Numbered from the stretch's first letter, positions 8,375 through 18,185 are shown. The stretch is 64,000 nucleotides of DNA from Comamonadaceae bacterium ALPHA2B (GCA_005503065.1 SCOE01000019.1:1-64000); one strand, 5' to 3'. The notes: generated from the letters alone by a model not told the origin. A program made the numbers and translations.

Positions 8375-9661
8375 TCAGTACCCCATCAATTCTTGATAGC
8401 CCGTCCAGAACTTGCGGATCAGGTTCTCGGTGACCATCGTGTCCTCGCGGTTCGGGTCGGAGCGGCCCAGCTCGATCACCGAGGTGGCCCCGGCGTCGCG
8501 CGCGGTGCCGCGCTGCACCAGCTCGGTGGCCTCGGTGTCCTCCATCGAGATGTAGCCCGCCGGGCCGACCAGGTTGGCCTGCTTGATGCGCAGCGCGCGC
8601 AGCTCGGGCGTGTCGTCCTCGTAGCCGAAGAAGTGGAAGACCAGCTCGAACTCGCCCGGGCCCTTGGGAAGCACCTGGCGTGCCACCAGCGTGTTGTGGA
8701 TCTGCTGCAGCACCAGCTGCGGGAAGATGGTCTGGATGTGGTTGGTGCAGTCCTCCTCGTACTCCGACACGAAGCCGAGCACCGAGTCGTCCTCGAGGTG
8801 GAAGCCCTCGTCCATCGAGCGGATCGCCTGCTGCTTGTAGGCCGAGGCGGTGTCGCCGTCGTCCACCTTGGTGGCGGTGATGATGCTGTGCAGCCCGTGG
8901 CGCTGGTCGGCCATCGAGCGCGCTTTCATGCCCACGCGGAAGATGTTGAAGGTGGTGTGGAACAGGTGCAGCAGGCTCGCGTGGTACGGGTCCTTCACGT
9001 TCTCGTAGTAGAGCTTCCAGTTCGAGCGCGCGTACTGCCGCGTGCAGCCCAGGTAGACCACCGGCTTGTGCATCACGCGGTCGACCCAGGGCAGCATCTG
9101 CGCCCCGATGTACTCCTCCAGCGGCGGCGCCGCGTCGCTGAAGGTGGCGAACACCAGGCCCTTGTGGCTCTGCGCGCGCAGCTGGCGCAGGCCGTGGTTC
9201 TTGGGGTCGAAGTCGGCCGGCATGCCGGGCGCGCCGTCCTTGCCGCGGCGGAAGGGCACGCCCTGCAGGTTGCCGCGGGCGTCGAAGCTCCACTGGTGGT
9301 ACACGCAGGTGTGCGACTTCGCGTTGCCCCGGGCGTTGCGGCAGACGATGGCGCCGCGGTGCGCGCAGCGGTTCACCCAGGCGGCCACGCCGCCGTCGTC
9401 GGTGCGCGTCACCACCACCGGCGTGTCGCCGACGAAGGTGCTCTTGTAGTCGCCTGCCTTGGGGATCTCGGCATCGAGCGCGACGAAGCTCCAGGTCGGG
9501 CCGCGGTAGATGCGCTCCTGCTCGCGCTCGAACACCTCCTGCGAGCTGAAGACGGCATAGGGCACGCGCGAGCCGTCCGGCTGCGGAAAGTGCACCAGCC
9601 GCGAGGGCGCGGCGGCGGCGTCGGCCGCCTTCAGGGCGCTGATGTCGACGATGTGGTTCAT
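8375..9661 (-). CDS. Aromatic ring-hydroxylating dioxygenase alpha subunit (anthranilate-type candidate)
   Basis: A 428-residue terminal oxygenase large subunit. The Rieske cluster ligands are C99-A-H101 and C119-V-Y-H122. The mononuclear iron site is D224-P-Y-H227-x4-H232, with a downstream acidic third ligand expected in the ISMEDTEATE region or later. The enzyme inserts O2 into an aromatic ring to give a cis-dihydrodiol or catechol. The gene order alpha, beta, ferredoxin with a divergent AraC regulator matches the andAcAdAb/andR layout of Burkholderia three-component anthranilate dioxygenase, and the length fits (about 420). Salicylate or another aromatic acid cannot be excluded. No reductase gene accompanies it. 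Confidence 0.88.
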   Translation of the reverse strand: MNHIVDISALKAADAAAAPSRLVHFPQPDGSRVPYAVFSSQEVFEREQERIYRGPTWSFVALDAEIPKAGDYKSTFVGDTPVVVTRTDDGGVAAWVNRCAHRGAIVCRNARGNAKSHTCVYHQWSFDARGNLQGVPFRRGKDGAPGMPADFDPKNHGLRQLRAQSHKGLVFATFSDAAPPLEEYIGAQMLPWVDRVMHKPVVYLGCTRQYARSNWKLYYENVKDPYHASLLHLFHTTFNIFRVGMKARSMADQRHGLHSIITATKVDDGDTASAYKQQAIRSMDEGFHLEDDSVLGFVSEYEEDCTNHIQTIFPQLVLQQIHNTLVARQVLPKGPGEFELVFHFFGYEDDTPELRALRIKQANLVGPAGYISMEDTEATELVQRGTARDAGATSVIELGRSDPNREDTMVTENLIRKFWTGYQELMGY

Positions 9662-9885
9662 GGGGCCTTCCTTTGCATGGGGGCCGCAACGGCGCAGCCG
9701 TGCGGATGCCGTTCATTCTTGGAAAGGCTGGCGCGCACGGCTATCCGTTTTGCGCGGACGGGCGCCGGGCCTTGTCCGATTCGCGCAGGAAAGTGCGCCG
9801 CGTCATGGTGGTGCGTGCCGTGCGCCATCGTGTGGCATGGCGCGTTTCTTGCGCGGGGTGCAGGCTTTCGCGAAGCCAAACGCCC
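9662..9885. promoter_or_regulatory. Divergent control region between dioxygenase and AraC regulator
   Basis: The 224-base gap separates the dioxygenase start (9661, minus) from the regulator start (9886, plus). It holds an imperfect inverted repeat: 9783-9799, whose reverse complement is GGCGCACTTTCCTGCGC, and 9839-9854, GGCGCGTTTCTTGCGC, about 40 bases apart. This spacing and similarity fit two operator half-sites for an AraC-type dimer. No convincing -35/-10 pair was recognised. Confidence 0.4.
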
Positions 9886-10890
9886 ATGCGCACCGCCATC
9901 GCCCCTTCCGCCCCCCGCGCGTCCGCCTTCGAGCCCGCGCTGCTGCGCGCCAACCGCCTTTTCGAGTCGCAGGATCTCGACGACACGCGCGAGCGCATCT
10001 CGCGCGTGATGCAGCCGCACCATCTGCGACCGCTCGGCCGGCCCGAGGGTGGGCGCTCGCACATGGATTTCCTGCGCCTGGGCGGCATCGGCGTGGGCAC
10101 CATCGGCTTCGGCGAGGCGATGCGCGTCGACGTCGAACACGTCGAGGACTACCACCTGCTGATGTTCTGCCTGCGCGGCAGCGCGCAGGCGCGCGTGGGC
10201 GAGCGCGCGCTTCAGGTCGACGCGCACCGCGGCATGATCTGCGCCCCGGGCGCGCGCTTCGTGGCCGACCTGAGCGCCGACTGCGAGCAGTTCGTGCTCA
10301 GGCTCGACCGCGCGATGGTCGAGGCCCACGTGGGCCGGCCGGTCCGCTTCGACGAATTGCTCGACCTGCGCCGACCGGCGATGCAGGCCTGGCTCGACCA
10401 GCTGCGCCTGCTGCTGACCTCCGAAGCGTTGATGGAGACGGTGCGCCGCCATCCCCTGGTCGCCCTCGAGATGGAGCGCCTGCTGTTGCGCCTGCTGCTC
10501 GACGGCCAGGCCTGGGACGACGCGCCGCTGCGCGCGCCCGCGCCGCGCGCAGCGCACGGCGCCAGCCCCGGATGCGTGCGGCGCGCCGAGGTCTTCATGC
10601 AGGCGCATGCCGACGAGCCGCTGCGCCTGGGCGACATCGCGCAGGCCGCCGGCGTGCCGGTGCGCACCCTGCTCGAGGCCTTCCGCCGCGCACGCGACTG
10701 CAGCCCGATGCAGTACCTGCGCGACATGCGCCTGGACGTGGCGCACTGCCGCCTGCGCGAGCCGCAGGCCGGCACCACCGTCTCGGCGGTGGCGATGGAC
10801 TGCGGCTTCGCGCACTTCGGGCGCTTCTCGCAGTCCTACCGCACGCGCTTCGGCGAGTCGCCCTCCGACACGCTGCGCCGCGCCGGCTGA
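9886..10890 (+). CDS. AraC/XylS-family transcriptional regulator (AndR-like)
   Basis: A 334-residue regulator. Residues about 35-190 form a cupin-like effector-binding region, and about 235-334 carry the double helix-turn-helix of AraC proteins (LRLGDIAQAAGVPVRTLLEAFRRARDCSPMQYLRDMRL, then AVAMDCGFAHFGRFSQSYRTRFGESPS). It diverges from the dioxygenase genes and is most likely their activator in response to the aromatic substrate, as AndR is for anthranilate dioxygenase. ATG 9886 was chosen over in-frame upstream codons because the protein then has normal length; the start is not certain. Confidence 0.83.
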   Translation: MRTAIAPSAPRASAFEPALLRANRLFESQDLDDTRERISRVMQPHHLRPLGRPEGGRSHMDFLRLGGIGVGTIGFGEAMRVDVEHVEDYHLLMFCLRGSAQARVGERALQVDAHRGMICAPGARFVADLSADCEQFVLRLDRAMVEAHVGRPVRFDELLDLRRPAMQAWLDQLRLLLTSEALMETVRRHPLVALEMERLLLRLLLDGQAWDDAPLRAPAPRAAHGASPGCVRRAEVFMQAHADEPLRLGDIAQAAGVPVRTLLEAFRRARDCSPMQYLRDMRLDVAHCRLREPQAGTTVSAVAMDCGFAHFGRFSQSYRTRFGESPSDTLRRAG

Positions 10891-10900
10891 ACGCCGCCCG

Positions 10901-11143
10901 TCACTTGAAGGGGCTGGCGGTGGCGAACCACAGCCCGATGCCGGTGGCGATGATGAAGGCGCCGTCGGTCACGCCGGCTGCCAGGAAGAACTTCGACTGC
11001 AGCTCCTGCATCAGGTCGGGCTGGCGCGCCGAGCCCTCGAGCAGCTTGCTGCCCAGCATCGCGATGCCGATGCACGAGCCCACCGCGCTCATGCCGATCA
11101 GCAGCGCCACGGCGAGGGGAAGGATGTCGAAGCCGGCGCTCAT
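10901..11143 (-). CDS. atpE: Stand-alone F0F1 ATP synthase c-subunit homologue
   Basis: An 80-residue two-helix hairpin. The polar loop ARQP lies at 39-42 and the ion-binding carboxylate is D60 in AGVTDGAF, matching cAsp61 of E. coli. TCTCCT at 11150-11155 on the plus strand is a strong Shine-Dalgarno (AGGAGA) for this ATG; an upstream in-frame start lacks one. A c subunit builds the rotor ring of F0, but no other atp gene is near: a regulator gene converges from one side and an EamA exporter gene lies upstream. It may be a paralogue of the operon copy with VT in place of the common LI before the Asp, or a differentially expressed variant ring subunit. Confidence 0.8.
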   Translation of the reverse strand: MSAGFDILPLAVALLIGMSAVGSCIGIAMLGSKLLEGSARQPDLMQELQSKFFLAAGVTDGAFIIATGIGLWFATASPFK

Positions 11144-11248
11144 GTGATTTCTCCTGGGGGTTGTCGATGGCCCCACTGTCCGCGCACGGCATCGCGCCGT
11201 CGATGACCCCGCAGGTCATGGGCCGTGTGTACGGCACCGGAAGAGAGA

Positions 11249-11317
11249 AACTGCAATCGGCCGCCAGCCCGCGCCAGCCTTGGGCGGCGGCCGAATTCGT
11301 CACGATCGTGACGATCT
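11249..11317 (+). repeat. Intergenic repeat family C, copy 1
   Basis: Pattern: TGCAATCGGCC, a CAGCCC block, about 20 variable bases, GCCGAATTCG, then the perfect 16-bp palindrome CGTCACGATCGTGACG (11298-11313). Related copies are at 24510-24577 (reverse orientation) and 42007-42075. It sits between the c-subunit gene start and the EamA gene stop. Similarity is judged by eye. Confidence 0.55.
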
Positions 11318-11349
11318 ACCGGCCGGGCCGGTGCATCCTGCGCTGCCGC

Positions 11350-12279
11350 TCAGGTCGCCGGCCGCCGGCCCGCAACGCCGGCCGCGAGCCGCGGCCCCAG
11401 CATCACCACCGCCAGCGCCGCCACCACGCAGGCGCTGCCGGCCCATTGCCAGGGCGAAACGGTCTCGCCCAGCGTCAGCATGCCGGCCGCCAGGCCGATC
11501 ACCGGCACGCCCAGGCTGAAGGGCGCCACGCGGTTGGCCGGGTGGCGCTTGAGCAGGCCGGTCCACAGCGCGTAGGCCGCGATGGTGGCAAACCAGCCGA
11601 GGTAGGCCACGCCGGCCCAGGCGCCCGCACTCGCATGCGTCCACTGCCAGCGCGTGGCCTCGGGCTCGAGGAACCACGCCATGGCGGCGAAGGGCAGGAT
11701 CGGCACCAGCGACATCCACACCACGAACTGCAGCGCGTCGTAGCCGGGCTGCGCCGCCTGGGCCTTGCGGGCGATGATGTTCGACGCCGCCCACATCGTG
11801 GCGGCCAGCAGGTTCAGCACCAGGCTCAGCACCGTGATGCCGCCGGCCACGGCATGCCCGGTGAAGTTCATCGCGAAGCAGGCCAGGCCCAGCGCCGCCA
11901 GCGTGAGCCCGGCGCGCATCGCGCCGCTCAGCCGTTCGTGCAGCAGCAGCACGCCCAGCAGCGTGGTGAAGAACACCTGCGTCTGCATCAGCACCGACGC
12001 GAGCGCCGCCGTCATGCCGACCTGCAGCGCGACGAAGAGGAGCCCGAACTGCCCGAGCTGCGCCAGGCCGCCCGGCACCAGCCAGCGCCACGACAGCTGC
12101 GGCTTGCGCACGAAGAAGACCAGCGGCAGCACCGCGAAGAGGTAGCGGAAGGTGCCGAGCTGGAAGGGCGTGAAGTCGCGCAGCGAGTACTTCATGGCCA
12201 CGAAGTTCAGGCCCCAGATGACGACGACGCCGAGCGCGGCCGCGAGGTCGCGGCCGCCGAAGGAAGTTGCTTGTTTCAT
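11350..12279 (-). CDS. EamA-family (DMT) exporter
   Basis: A 309-residue inner-membrane protein with about ten hydrophobic helices in two EamA repeats; ALGVVVIWGLNFVAMKYSL near the start and a second repeat with a similar proline/glycine pattern from about residue 155. Family members export amino acids, metabolites or drugs. The ATG overlaps the stop of the CobW-type gene (ATGA), tying it to the amidohydrolase operon, where it might export a product or excess amine (inference). The substrate is unknown. Confidence 0.83.
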   Translation of the reverse strand: MKQATSFGGRDLAAALGVVVIWGLNFVAMKYSLRDFTPFQLGTFRYLFAVLPLVFFVRKPQLSWRWLVPGGLAQLGQFGLLFVALQVGMTAALASVLMQTQVFFTTLLGVLLLHERLSGAMRAGLTLAALGLACFAMNFTGHAVAGGITVLSLVLNLLAATMWAASNIIARKAQAAQPGYDALQFVVWMSLVPILPFAAMAWFLEPEATRWQWTHASAGAWAGVAYLGWFATIAAYALWTGLLKRHPANRVAPFSLGVPVIGLAAGMLTLGETVSPWQWAGSACVVAALAVVMLGPRLAAGVAGRRPAT

Positions 12280-13238
12280 GGAAGGGAGGGTGTCGGGAGG
12301 GCGGCCGCGGCCTCGAAGGCCTGCGCCAGGGCGTCGGACGGCAGCCGGCCCTGCAGGCCGATCGCCACCACGCCGCAGCGCCCGGACGGGTCGGCCGCGG
12401 CGCGCAGCGAGCCGTGCTGGCCGGCGAACTGCAGTTCGGCCCGCGTGTGCTCGTCGGTGCGCACCAGGCCCTTGAGCCGCAGCACGCCCGCGGGCATGGA
12501 CTTGAGCAGCGCGCGCAGTGCGCGCGCGCTGAACACCGGCGTGTCGTCCAGCGCCCAGGTGTCGAAGACGGCACCGTGGGCGGGGTCGCCGGCCTTCAGG
12601 CGCGGCGATCGGCCCAGCACGGGCAGGGCGGGGCCGGCGTGCAGCGCGGCGAAGCCCAGCAGGGGCGCGGGCACGCGGCCGTGGGTGGTCTCGAAGCGCG
12701 GACGGCCGGGTGCCTGCGCGTCGAGCCACAGGCGCAGTGCGGCCAGCGACGCCGCGTCGGTGCGGTCGCACTGGTTGATCACCAGCAGGTCGGCGGCGCG
12801 CAGCTGGCGCTGCACCGTGTCGGCGAGCAGCGGGTCGGCCGCCTGTCCGCGCACCGCGCCGGCATCGACCAGCACGATCACGCCGTCCAGGCTCAGGGCC
12901 GGGTCGGCGATGCCCACCTGTGCGATGCGCCAGGGGTCGGAGACCCCGCTGGCCTCGACCACGATGGCCTCGGGCGGCCGGGGCGATTCGATGAGCGCGA
13001 TCAGCGCAGCCGTGAGGTCGTCGCCGATCTGGCAGCACACGCAGCCGTTGGTGAGCTCGATGGCGCCGGCCTCCTCGGCCGCGATCAGCGCACGGTCGAG
13101 GTTGATGGCGCCGAAGTCGTTCACCAGCACCGCCAGGCGCCGGCCGTCCGCCTGCGTCAGCAGGTGGTTCAGCAGCGTCGTCTTGCCGGCGCCGAGGAAG
13201 CCGCCGATGACGGTCAGCGGGATGCGGGGTGCGCGCAT
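12276..13238 (-). CDS. CobW/COG0523-type G3E GTPase (metallochaperone candidate)
   Basis: A 320-residue P-loop GTPase. N-terminal GGFLGAGKTTLLNHLL is Walker A, the family metal motif NGCVCC lies near residue 65, the EASGVSDP stretch follows, and NQCD is the guanine-specificity motif (NKxD position, with Q for K as an oddity). The C-terminal CobW_C domain spans roughly 220-310. COG0523 proteins deliver metals such as zinc to client enzymes. It begins 11 bases after the metal-dependent amidohydrolase gene stops and overlaps the EamA gene. That enzyme is the obvious candidate client, but this is inference. Confidence 0.85.
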   Translation of the reverse strand: MRAPRIPLTVIGGFLGAGKTTLLNHLLTQADGRRLAVLVNDFGAINLDRALIAAEEAGAIELTNGCVCCQIGDDLTAALIALIESPRPPEAIVVEASGVSDPWRIAQVGIADPALSLDGVIVLVDAGAVRGQAADPLLADTVQRQLRAADLLVINQCDRTDAASLAALRLWLDAQAPGRPRFETTHGRVPAPLLGFAALHAGPALPVLGRSPRLKAGDPAHGAVFDTWALDDTPVFSARALRALLKSMPAGVLRLKGLVRTDEHTRAELQFAGQHGSLRAAADPSGRCGVVAIGLQGRLPSDALAQAFEAAAALPTPSLP

Positions 13239-13249
13239 GGGCGGATGGC

Positions 13250-14896
13250 TCAGGCCTGGCCGGGCAGCGGCAGAGGCCGGCCGCCGATCACCGTGCCGGC
13301 AATGCCCACGTCCTTGAGCCGCTCGGGCGCGACGGCCAGCGGGTCCTCGTCCAGCACGCAGAAGTCGGCGAACTTGCCGATCTCCACCGAGCCGACGAGG
13401 TGGTCCATCGACAGCGTGAAGGCCGCTCCCATGGTGATGGCGTGGAGCGCGTCGGCCACCGGGATGCACTCGGCCGTGCCGAGCTGCCGGCCGCTGGAGG
13501 TGAGGCGGTTGACCGCGCACCAGGCGGTGAACAGCGGGCCCAGCGGCGTGATCGGCGCGTCGGAGTGGATGGCCATCGGCACGCCGTGGCGCAGCGCGGT
13601 GGCGCAGGCGTCCATGCGGAAGGCGCGGTCCGGCCCCATCGTCAGCTCGCGGTGCGCGTCGCCCCAGTAGTAGAGGTGGTTGGCGAACAGGTTGGCGCAC
13701 ACGCCCAGGCGCGCCATGCGGCGGAACTGCGCCTCGTCGGCCATCTGGCAATGCTGCAGCGTGTGGCGGTGGTCCCAGCGCGGGTGCGCGGCCAGGGCCT
13801 CCTCGATGCCGTCGAGCGCGACCTCGGTGGCCTCGTCGCCGTTGGTGTGGATGTGCAACTGGAAGCCCTGCGCGTGGAAGTCCTTGATGGCCGCCTTGAG
13901 CTCGGCCGGCGGCAGGATCCAGATGCCGTTGGGCGCGCCGTTGTGGTAGCCGGGCCAGCGCAGGCGCGCGGTGAAGCCCTGGATCGAGCCGTCGGCCACG
14001 ATCTTCACCAGCCCGTAGTGCAGCTTGTCGTTGCCGGCCGCCTGGCGCGCGCGGATGCGTTCGCCGCCCTGCGCACGGTTCATCGCGCCGTCCATGCTGA
14101 TGTAGGCCGGCACGAAGCGCACCGGGAAGTCGGGGTCGGCCGTCACCTCGGCCAGCGCCGCGTGGTTGCCGTCCGACAGGTCGTTCACCAGGTCGGTCGC
14201 GGTGGTCACGCCCGCGAGCTGCGCCATCTGCCCGAACATGCGCAGGCACTTCGGGTCGGAGCCGGTGACGCGGAACACGTTGCCGGTGAGCCGCGTGATC
14301 GGGAACATGGCGGCGAACTCCTGCAGTTCGCCATTGGGCTCGCCGTCGGGGAAGCGCGCCACGCCCTCGATGTCGGTGTCGCGCGTGATGCCGGCCTGCG
14401 CCAGCGCGGCGCGGTTCACGTTCATCAGGTGCTGGCTGGCATGCAGGACGACCACGGGCCGCGTGGTCGACACGCGGTCCAGGTGCTCGACCGTCATGCG
14501 CTCCGTGCCGAAGAAGATCGGATCGAAGCCCCAGGCCAGCAGCGGCGCCTTGGGGTCGGCCATGCCGCGCTCGAACTCGGCCAGGCGCGCGATCACCTCG
14601 TCGAAGTCGCGGCAGCCTTCCCACACCTTGCCGTCGGGCGAGGTGCGGGCGTGGTAGCCGACGAAGGTGAACATCCACAGGCCGCCGGCCATGAGGTGCG
14701 AGTGGCCCTCGACCAGGCCGGGCATGAGCACCTTGTCCGCGTAGCGGTCGTCGAGCGTGAATCGGCCGACGGACAGCATGCGGTCGAGGTCGCCCACCGC
14801 GAGCACGCGGCCGTCGCGCACGGCGACGTGCGTGGCCTCGGGCTGCTGCGGGTTCATCGTGAGGATCTTGCGGGCCTGGAAGACGGTGACGGTCAT
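13250..14896 (-). CDS. YtcJ-like metal-dependent amidohydrolase
   Basis: A 548-residue amidohydrolase-superfamily enzyme (Amidohydro_3, YtcJ/NfdA type). Visible metal-ligand motifs are EGHSH (H65, H67), HIHTNGD, the HRHTLQHCQ stretch, and SDAPITPLGP carrying the conserved Asp. Members hydrolyse amides or N-formyl groups; the substrate is not predictable. It lies 37 bases after the Dpp-type ATPase gene and 11 before the CobW-type GTPase gene, so the importer probably brings in its substrate. No signal peptide is seen, so it acts in the cytoplasm. Confidence 0.85.
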   Translation of the reverse strand: MTVTVFQARKILTMNPQQPEATHVAVRDGRVLAVGDLDRMLSVGRFTLDDRYADKVLMPGLVEGHSHLMAGGLWMFTFVGYHARTSPDGKVWEGCRDFDEVIARLAEFERGMADPKAPLLAWGFDPIFFGTERMTVEHLDRVSTTRPVVVLHASQHLMNVNRAALAQAGITRDTDIEGVARFPDGEPNGELQEFAAMFPITRLTGNVFRVTGSDPKCLRMFGQMAQLAGVTTATDLVNDLSDGNHAALAEVTADPDFPVRFVPAYISMDGAMNRAQGGERIRARQAAGNDKLHYGLVKIVADGSIQGFTARLRWPGYHNGAPNGIWILPPAELKAAIKDFHAQGFQLHIHTNGDEATEVALDGIEEALAAHPRWDHRHTLQHCQMADEAQFRRMARLGVCANLFANHLYYWGDAHRELTMGPDRAFRMDACATALRHGVPMAIHSDAPITPLGPLFTAWCAVNRLTSSGRQLGTAECIPVADALHAITMGAAFTLSMDHLVGSVEIGKFADFCVLDEDPLAVAPERLKDVGIAGTVIGGRPLPLPGQA

Positions 14897-14933
14897 GGTG
14901 GAGGGGCGACGGGAGGGGGAAACGGAACGAGGC

Positions 14934-16001
14934 TCAGGCAGCCGCGGGCATCTGCAGCGGGCCGACGGGCTGGCCGTCCACGCGCGCCACGCGGTGGCAC
15001 GCGACCCAGTGGCCCGGCTGCATCTCGCGCAGCACCTGGGGTGCCTCGCAGCCCGGGCCGGCGGCCGGGCAGCGGCCGGCGAAGCGGCAGCCGGCCGGCG
15101 GGTCGATGGGGCTGGGCGGATCGCCGACGAGCCTGATGCGCTGTGCGGCGCGCGTGCGGCCGCCCTGCACGGTGGGCACGGCCGACATCAGCGCCGCGCT
15201 GTACGGGTGCAGCGGCCGCGCGAAGAAGGCCTGGCGCGGTGCGCGCTCCACGATCTGGCCCAGGTACATCACGGCGATCTCGTCGCAGATGTGCTCCACC
15301 ACCGCCATGTCGTGCGAGATGAAGAGGTAGGTCAGGCCCAGCTCGCGCTGCAGGCGGGCCAGCAGGTTCAGGATCTGCGCGCGGATCGCGATGTCCAGCG
15401 CCGACACGGGCTCGTCGCACACCACCAGCTCCGGGTTGGTGGCCAGGGCGCGTGCGATGTTGATGCGCTGGCGCTGCCCGCCCGAGAACTGGTGCGGGAA
15501 CAGGTGCTGCTGCTCGGGCCGCAGGCCCACGGCGGCGAAGAGTTCGTCGACGCGTGCCGCGCGCTCGGCTTTCGTGCCGATGCCCATCAGGTCCAAGGGT
15601 GCGCGCACCGCGTCACCCACGCGCTGGCGCGGGTTGAGCGAGGAATACGGGTCCTGGAAGATCATCTGCACGCGCCGGCGGGCCTGGCGCATCGCCTCGT
15701 CGCCCAGCAGGCTCAGGTCCGTAAGGCCCAGGCGCACGCTGCCGGCGGTGACGGGCGCCAGGCGCATCACGGCCAGGGCCGTCGTGGTCTTGCCGGAACC
15801 GGATTCACCCACCACGGCCAGCGTGGTGCCGCGGCGCACCTCGAAGTTGACGCCGTCGACCGCGCGCACCACCTCCGGCTTGGCCATCAGGCCGCTGCGC
15901 GGGCGCGGGAAGTGCACCTTCAGGTCGGTGACCGTCAGCAGCACGGGCGGGGGCGGTTCGACGGGGGCGGACATCTGGGGGAAGGGGATCAAATTGGTCA
16001 T
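14934..16001 (-). CDS. Oligopeptide/dipeptide-type ABC transporter ATPase (DppF-like)
   Basis: A 355-residue ATPase. Walker A GESGSGKTT (65-73), Q-loop FQDPYSSLNP, signature FSGGQRQR, Walker B VVCDEPVSALD, then the Opp/Dpp C-terminal extension with the four-cysteine pattern (CRFAGRCP...GCEAP...ACHRV). The reverse complement of CACCTCC (16006-16012) gives a strong Shine-Dalgarno before ATG 16001. It is the second of two ATPases in the importer. The leader AGG(T/A)GCTTCATGA is almost the same as that of the preceding ATPase gene. Confidence 0.9.
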   Translation of the reverse strand: MTNLIPFPQMSAPVEPPPPVLLTVTDLKVHFPRPRSGLMAKPEVVRAVDGVNFEVRRGTTLAVVGESGSGKTTTALAVMRLAPVTAGSVRLGLTDLSLLGDEAMRQARRRVQMIFQDPYSSLNPRQRVGDAVRAPLDLMGIGTKAERAARVDELFAAVGLRPEQQHLFPHQFSGGQRQRINIARALATNPELVVCDEPVSALDIAIRAQILNLLARLQRELGLTYLFISHDMAVVEHICDEIAVMYLGQIVERAPRQAFFARPLHPYSAALMSAVPTVQGGRTRAAQRIRLVGDPPSPIDPPAGCRFAGRCPAAGPGCEAPQVLREMQPGHWVACHRVARVDGQPVGPLQMPAAA

Positions 16002-16056
16002 GAAGCACCTCCGGCTTCGCCTGCGGTGCGAGCGCCTTCGGGCGGCCGGGCGCCGC

Positions 16057-17088
<1,032 letters not shown>

Positions 17089-17167
17089 GAAGCATCTCCT
17101 GATTCGTCGTGGGGTTCTGTCACTCGACGAAGCGGGAGGCCGCGGAGCAGGCCATGCGTGGACAGCC

Positions 17168-17262
17168 GCGGAACTGGCTTTGCCAGGCCGCTGGATGGCG
17201 CCCCCTTGAGGGGGTTGGCGAAGCGACACGAAGTGCGCGAAGACTGGGGGAGGGCCATTTAT
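17168..17262 (+). repeat. Palindrome-rich intercistronic repeat, family B copy 2
   Basis: Matches 6181-6268 over its length. Hairpin CTGGC-TTT-GCCAG (17174-17186) corresponds to CCGGC-TCT-GCCGG in copy 1 with a compensatory pair change, and CCCCC-TTGA-GGGGG (17201-17214) is kept. As in copy 1, it starts at the stop codon of an upstream minus-strand transporter gene (17259-17261). Confidence 0.75.
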
Positions 17263-18173
17263 CGCTCCCGGAGCTTGGGGTTGAAGGCATCGTTCAGGCC
17301 GTCGCCGATCAGGCTCACGGCCAGCACCGTGAGAAAGATCGCCGCGCCGGGGATGGCCACCGCCCACCACGACGAGAGCACGTACTGGCGGCTGGAGCCG
17401 ATCATCATTCCCCAGCTCATGAGGTTCGGGTCGCCCAGGCCGAGGAAGGACAGGCCCGCCTCGAACAGGATGGCCGAGCCGATCGCCAGCGTGGCCGACA
17501 CCACCAGCGGCGCGATGCAGTTGGGCAGGATCACCTTCCAGATGATGCGGGCGTTGCGTGCGCCGATGGAGCGCTCGGCGCGCACGAACTCCATGTCGCG
17601 CACCTTCATGAATTCGGCCCGCGCCAGCCGCGCGGTTCCGGGCCAGCTCACCAGCCCGATCGACAGCGTCACCGTCAGCAGGCTGGGCGAGAACAGCGTG
17701 ACCACGACCATCGCGAAGAGCAGCGCCGGCAGCACCTGGAAGAACTCGGTCACGCGCGAGAGCGCGGCGTCGACCCGGCCGCCGTAGTAGCCGGCGAAGG
17801 CGCCGATGGTGATGCCGATGGCCACCGACAGCAGCGCCGCCACGGCACCCACCAGCAGCGTCGCGCGCCCGCCATACAGCAGCGAGATGGCGACGTCGCG
17901 GCCCAGGTAGTCGGTGCCGAGCCAGGCGTCTTCGGACAAGGGCGGCGTGAGCGGCGCGGCGCGGATCTCGAAGGGGTCGACGGCGTACACCAGCGGGCCG
18001 ATGACGGCGACGAGCACGATGGCCAGCAGCAGGACGAGTCCGGCCACCGCGGCCGGGTTGCGGGCGAACATGCGGGCGGCCTCGGCCAGCGGCGAGGGCG
18101 CCGCGGGCACGGGCGCCACCGGCGCTGCGGCCGGTGCGCCCTTCGAGCCCTTGGAGATGGGGAGTGCGGACAT
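17259..18173 (-). CDS. Dpp/Opp-type ABC transporter permease (DppC-like)
   Basis: A 304-residue permease with a Pro/Ala-rich cytoplasmic N-terminus, about six membrane helices, an N-terminal OppC-type segment (PLAEAARMFARNPAAVAGLV) and the cytoplasmic coupling loop RAERSIGARNARIIWKVILPN. The LGTDYLGRDV region is typical of DppC/OppC. It partners with the DppB-like permease whose gene ends 12 bases upstream. The substrate class is peptides, amines, opines or nickel; the neighbouring oxidase and amidohydrolase favour a small amine or amide. Confidence 0.88.
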   Translation of the reverse strand: MSALPISKGSKGAPAAAPVAPVPAAPSPLAEAARMFARNPAAVAGLVLLLAIVLVAVIGPLVYAVDPFEIRAAPLTPPLSEDAWLGTDYLGRDVAISLLYGGRATLLVGAVAALLSVAIGITIGAFAGYYGGRVDAALSRVTEFFQVLPALLFAMVVVTLFSPSLLTVTLSIGLVSWPGTARLARAEFMKVRDMEFVRAERSIGARNARIIWKVILPNCIAPLVVSATLAIGSAILFEAGLSFLGLGDPNLMSWGMMIGSSRQYVLSSWWAVAIPGAAIFLTVLAVSLIGDGLNDAFNPKLRER

Positions 18174-18185
18174 GGGACGCTCTTC

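Noticed and set aside
5117-10009. A 1630-residue open frame on the plus strand across livMH and the dioxygenase genes
   Set aside because: It is antisense to well-supported genes, is extremely rich in Arg/His/Gly/Ala and matches no family; it arises from the scarcity of stop codons at 70% GC.
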